A stretch of DNA of 46,785 bases from Thauera linaloolentis 47Lol = DSM 12138 (GTDB lineage Bacteria > Pseudomonadota > Gammaproteobacteria > Burkholderiales > Rhodocyclaceae), in assembly GCF_000310205.1 (NCBI RefSeq), contig NZ_AMXE01000025.1:1-46785 (forward strand), read 5' to 3'. The notes under the pieces were generated by a model that saw nothing but the letters and a program-made list of their open reading frames with translations, was not told the DNA's origin and did not search any database. The translations under genes were made by a program, and so were the position numbers. The stretch's first letter is position 1. Each line of letters begins with the position of its first letter. Below, piece by piece: positions 46,711 to 46,785 of the stretch.

Positions 46711-46785
46711 TTGAAGATTCTCGTACCCGTCAAACGCGTTGTTGACTACAACGTGAAGGTTCGCGTCAAGGCCGACGGCGGCGGT
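46711..46785 (+). CDS. etfB: Electron transfer flavoprotein beta subunit (5' end only)
   Basis: The first 25 codons, MKILVPVKRVVDYNVKVRVK..., are the EtfB N-terminus; the window ends inside the gene. EtfAB accepts electrons from acyl-CoA dehydrogenases. The TTG at 46711 is six bases after a perfect AAAGGAGG (46697-46704). An in-frame ATG at 46705 abuts the ribosome site and would add two residues. The 161 bases between the DUF924 gene and this start hold no other gene that I can see. Confidence 0.9.
   Translation, partial: MKILVPVKRVVDYNVKVRVKADGGG

Overview
The window is GC-rich chromosomal DNA, almost fully coding, with strong wobble-position G/C use. Gene order and protein sequences point to a betaproteobacterium of the Rhodocyclales (Azoarcus/Thauera/Aromatoleum type). 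Three things support this: ponA divergent from pilMNOPQ, followed by aroK-aroB-dgt-gltB-gltD; lptM-lysA divergent from cyaY; and the acyl-CoA/aldehyde enzyme genes in the right half. No rRNA, tRNA, insertion sequence, prophage or CRISPR array was seen.

Left part (1-11.5 kb): dacB (PBP4), a small conserved unknown gene, lysA with the small lipoprotein gene lptM, cyaY, ponA (PBP1A) and the type IV pilus assembly operon pilMNOPQ. The secretin gene pilQ carries an in-frame amber codon (10126-10128) between its AMIN half and its secretin half, which makes it broken, mis-sequenced or read through.

Middle (11.5-31.5 kb): aroK-aroB (shikimate pathway), a dGTPase-like gene, and gltBD (glutamate synthase). 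gltBD has a 450-base leader holding a REP-like element, a sigma70-type promoter, three NtrC-like palindromes and an intrinsic-terminator hairpin. Then come an LTA-synthase/MdoB-like membrane sulfatase-fold enzyme, a MocR regulator divergent from a LysE-type exporter, a MaoC-phosphotransacylase fusion translationally coupled to acetate kinase, and glmU-glmS (UDP-GlcNAc synthesis).

Right part (31.5-46.8 kb) is more accessory: azlCD-type amino acid exporter with a divergent LysR regulator; an alpha/beta hydrolase and an HpaB/AbfD-family flavoprotein controlled by a divergent TetR with a perfect palindromic operator; a second TetR overlapping an AidB-like acyl-CoA dehydrogenase; a hybrid histidine kinase with an HD-GYP response regulator (probable c-di-GMP turnover); an aldehyde dehydrogenase; a pirin; a DUF924 protein; and the first 25 codons of etfB.

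The points most worth a second look are the pilQ amber codon, the gltB leader (operator cluster plus attenuator), the MaoC-Pta/AckA operon with its repeat-rich upstream region, and the AbfD-like protein that appears to have lost two iron-sulfur ligands. I did not find a convincing wholly new multi-gene system; most of the window is recognisable housekeeping and metabolic content.
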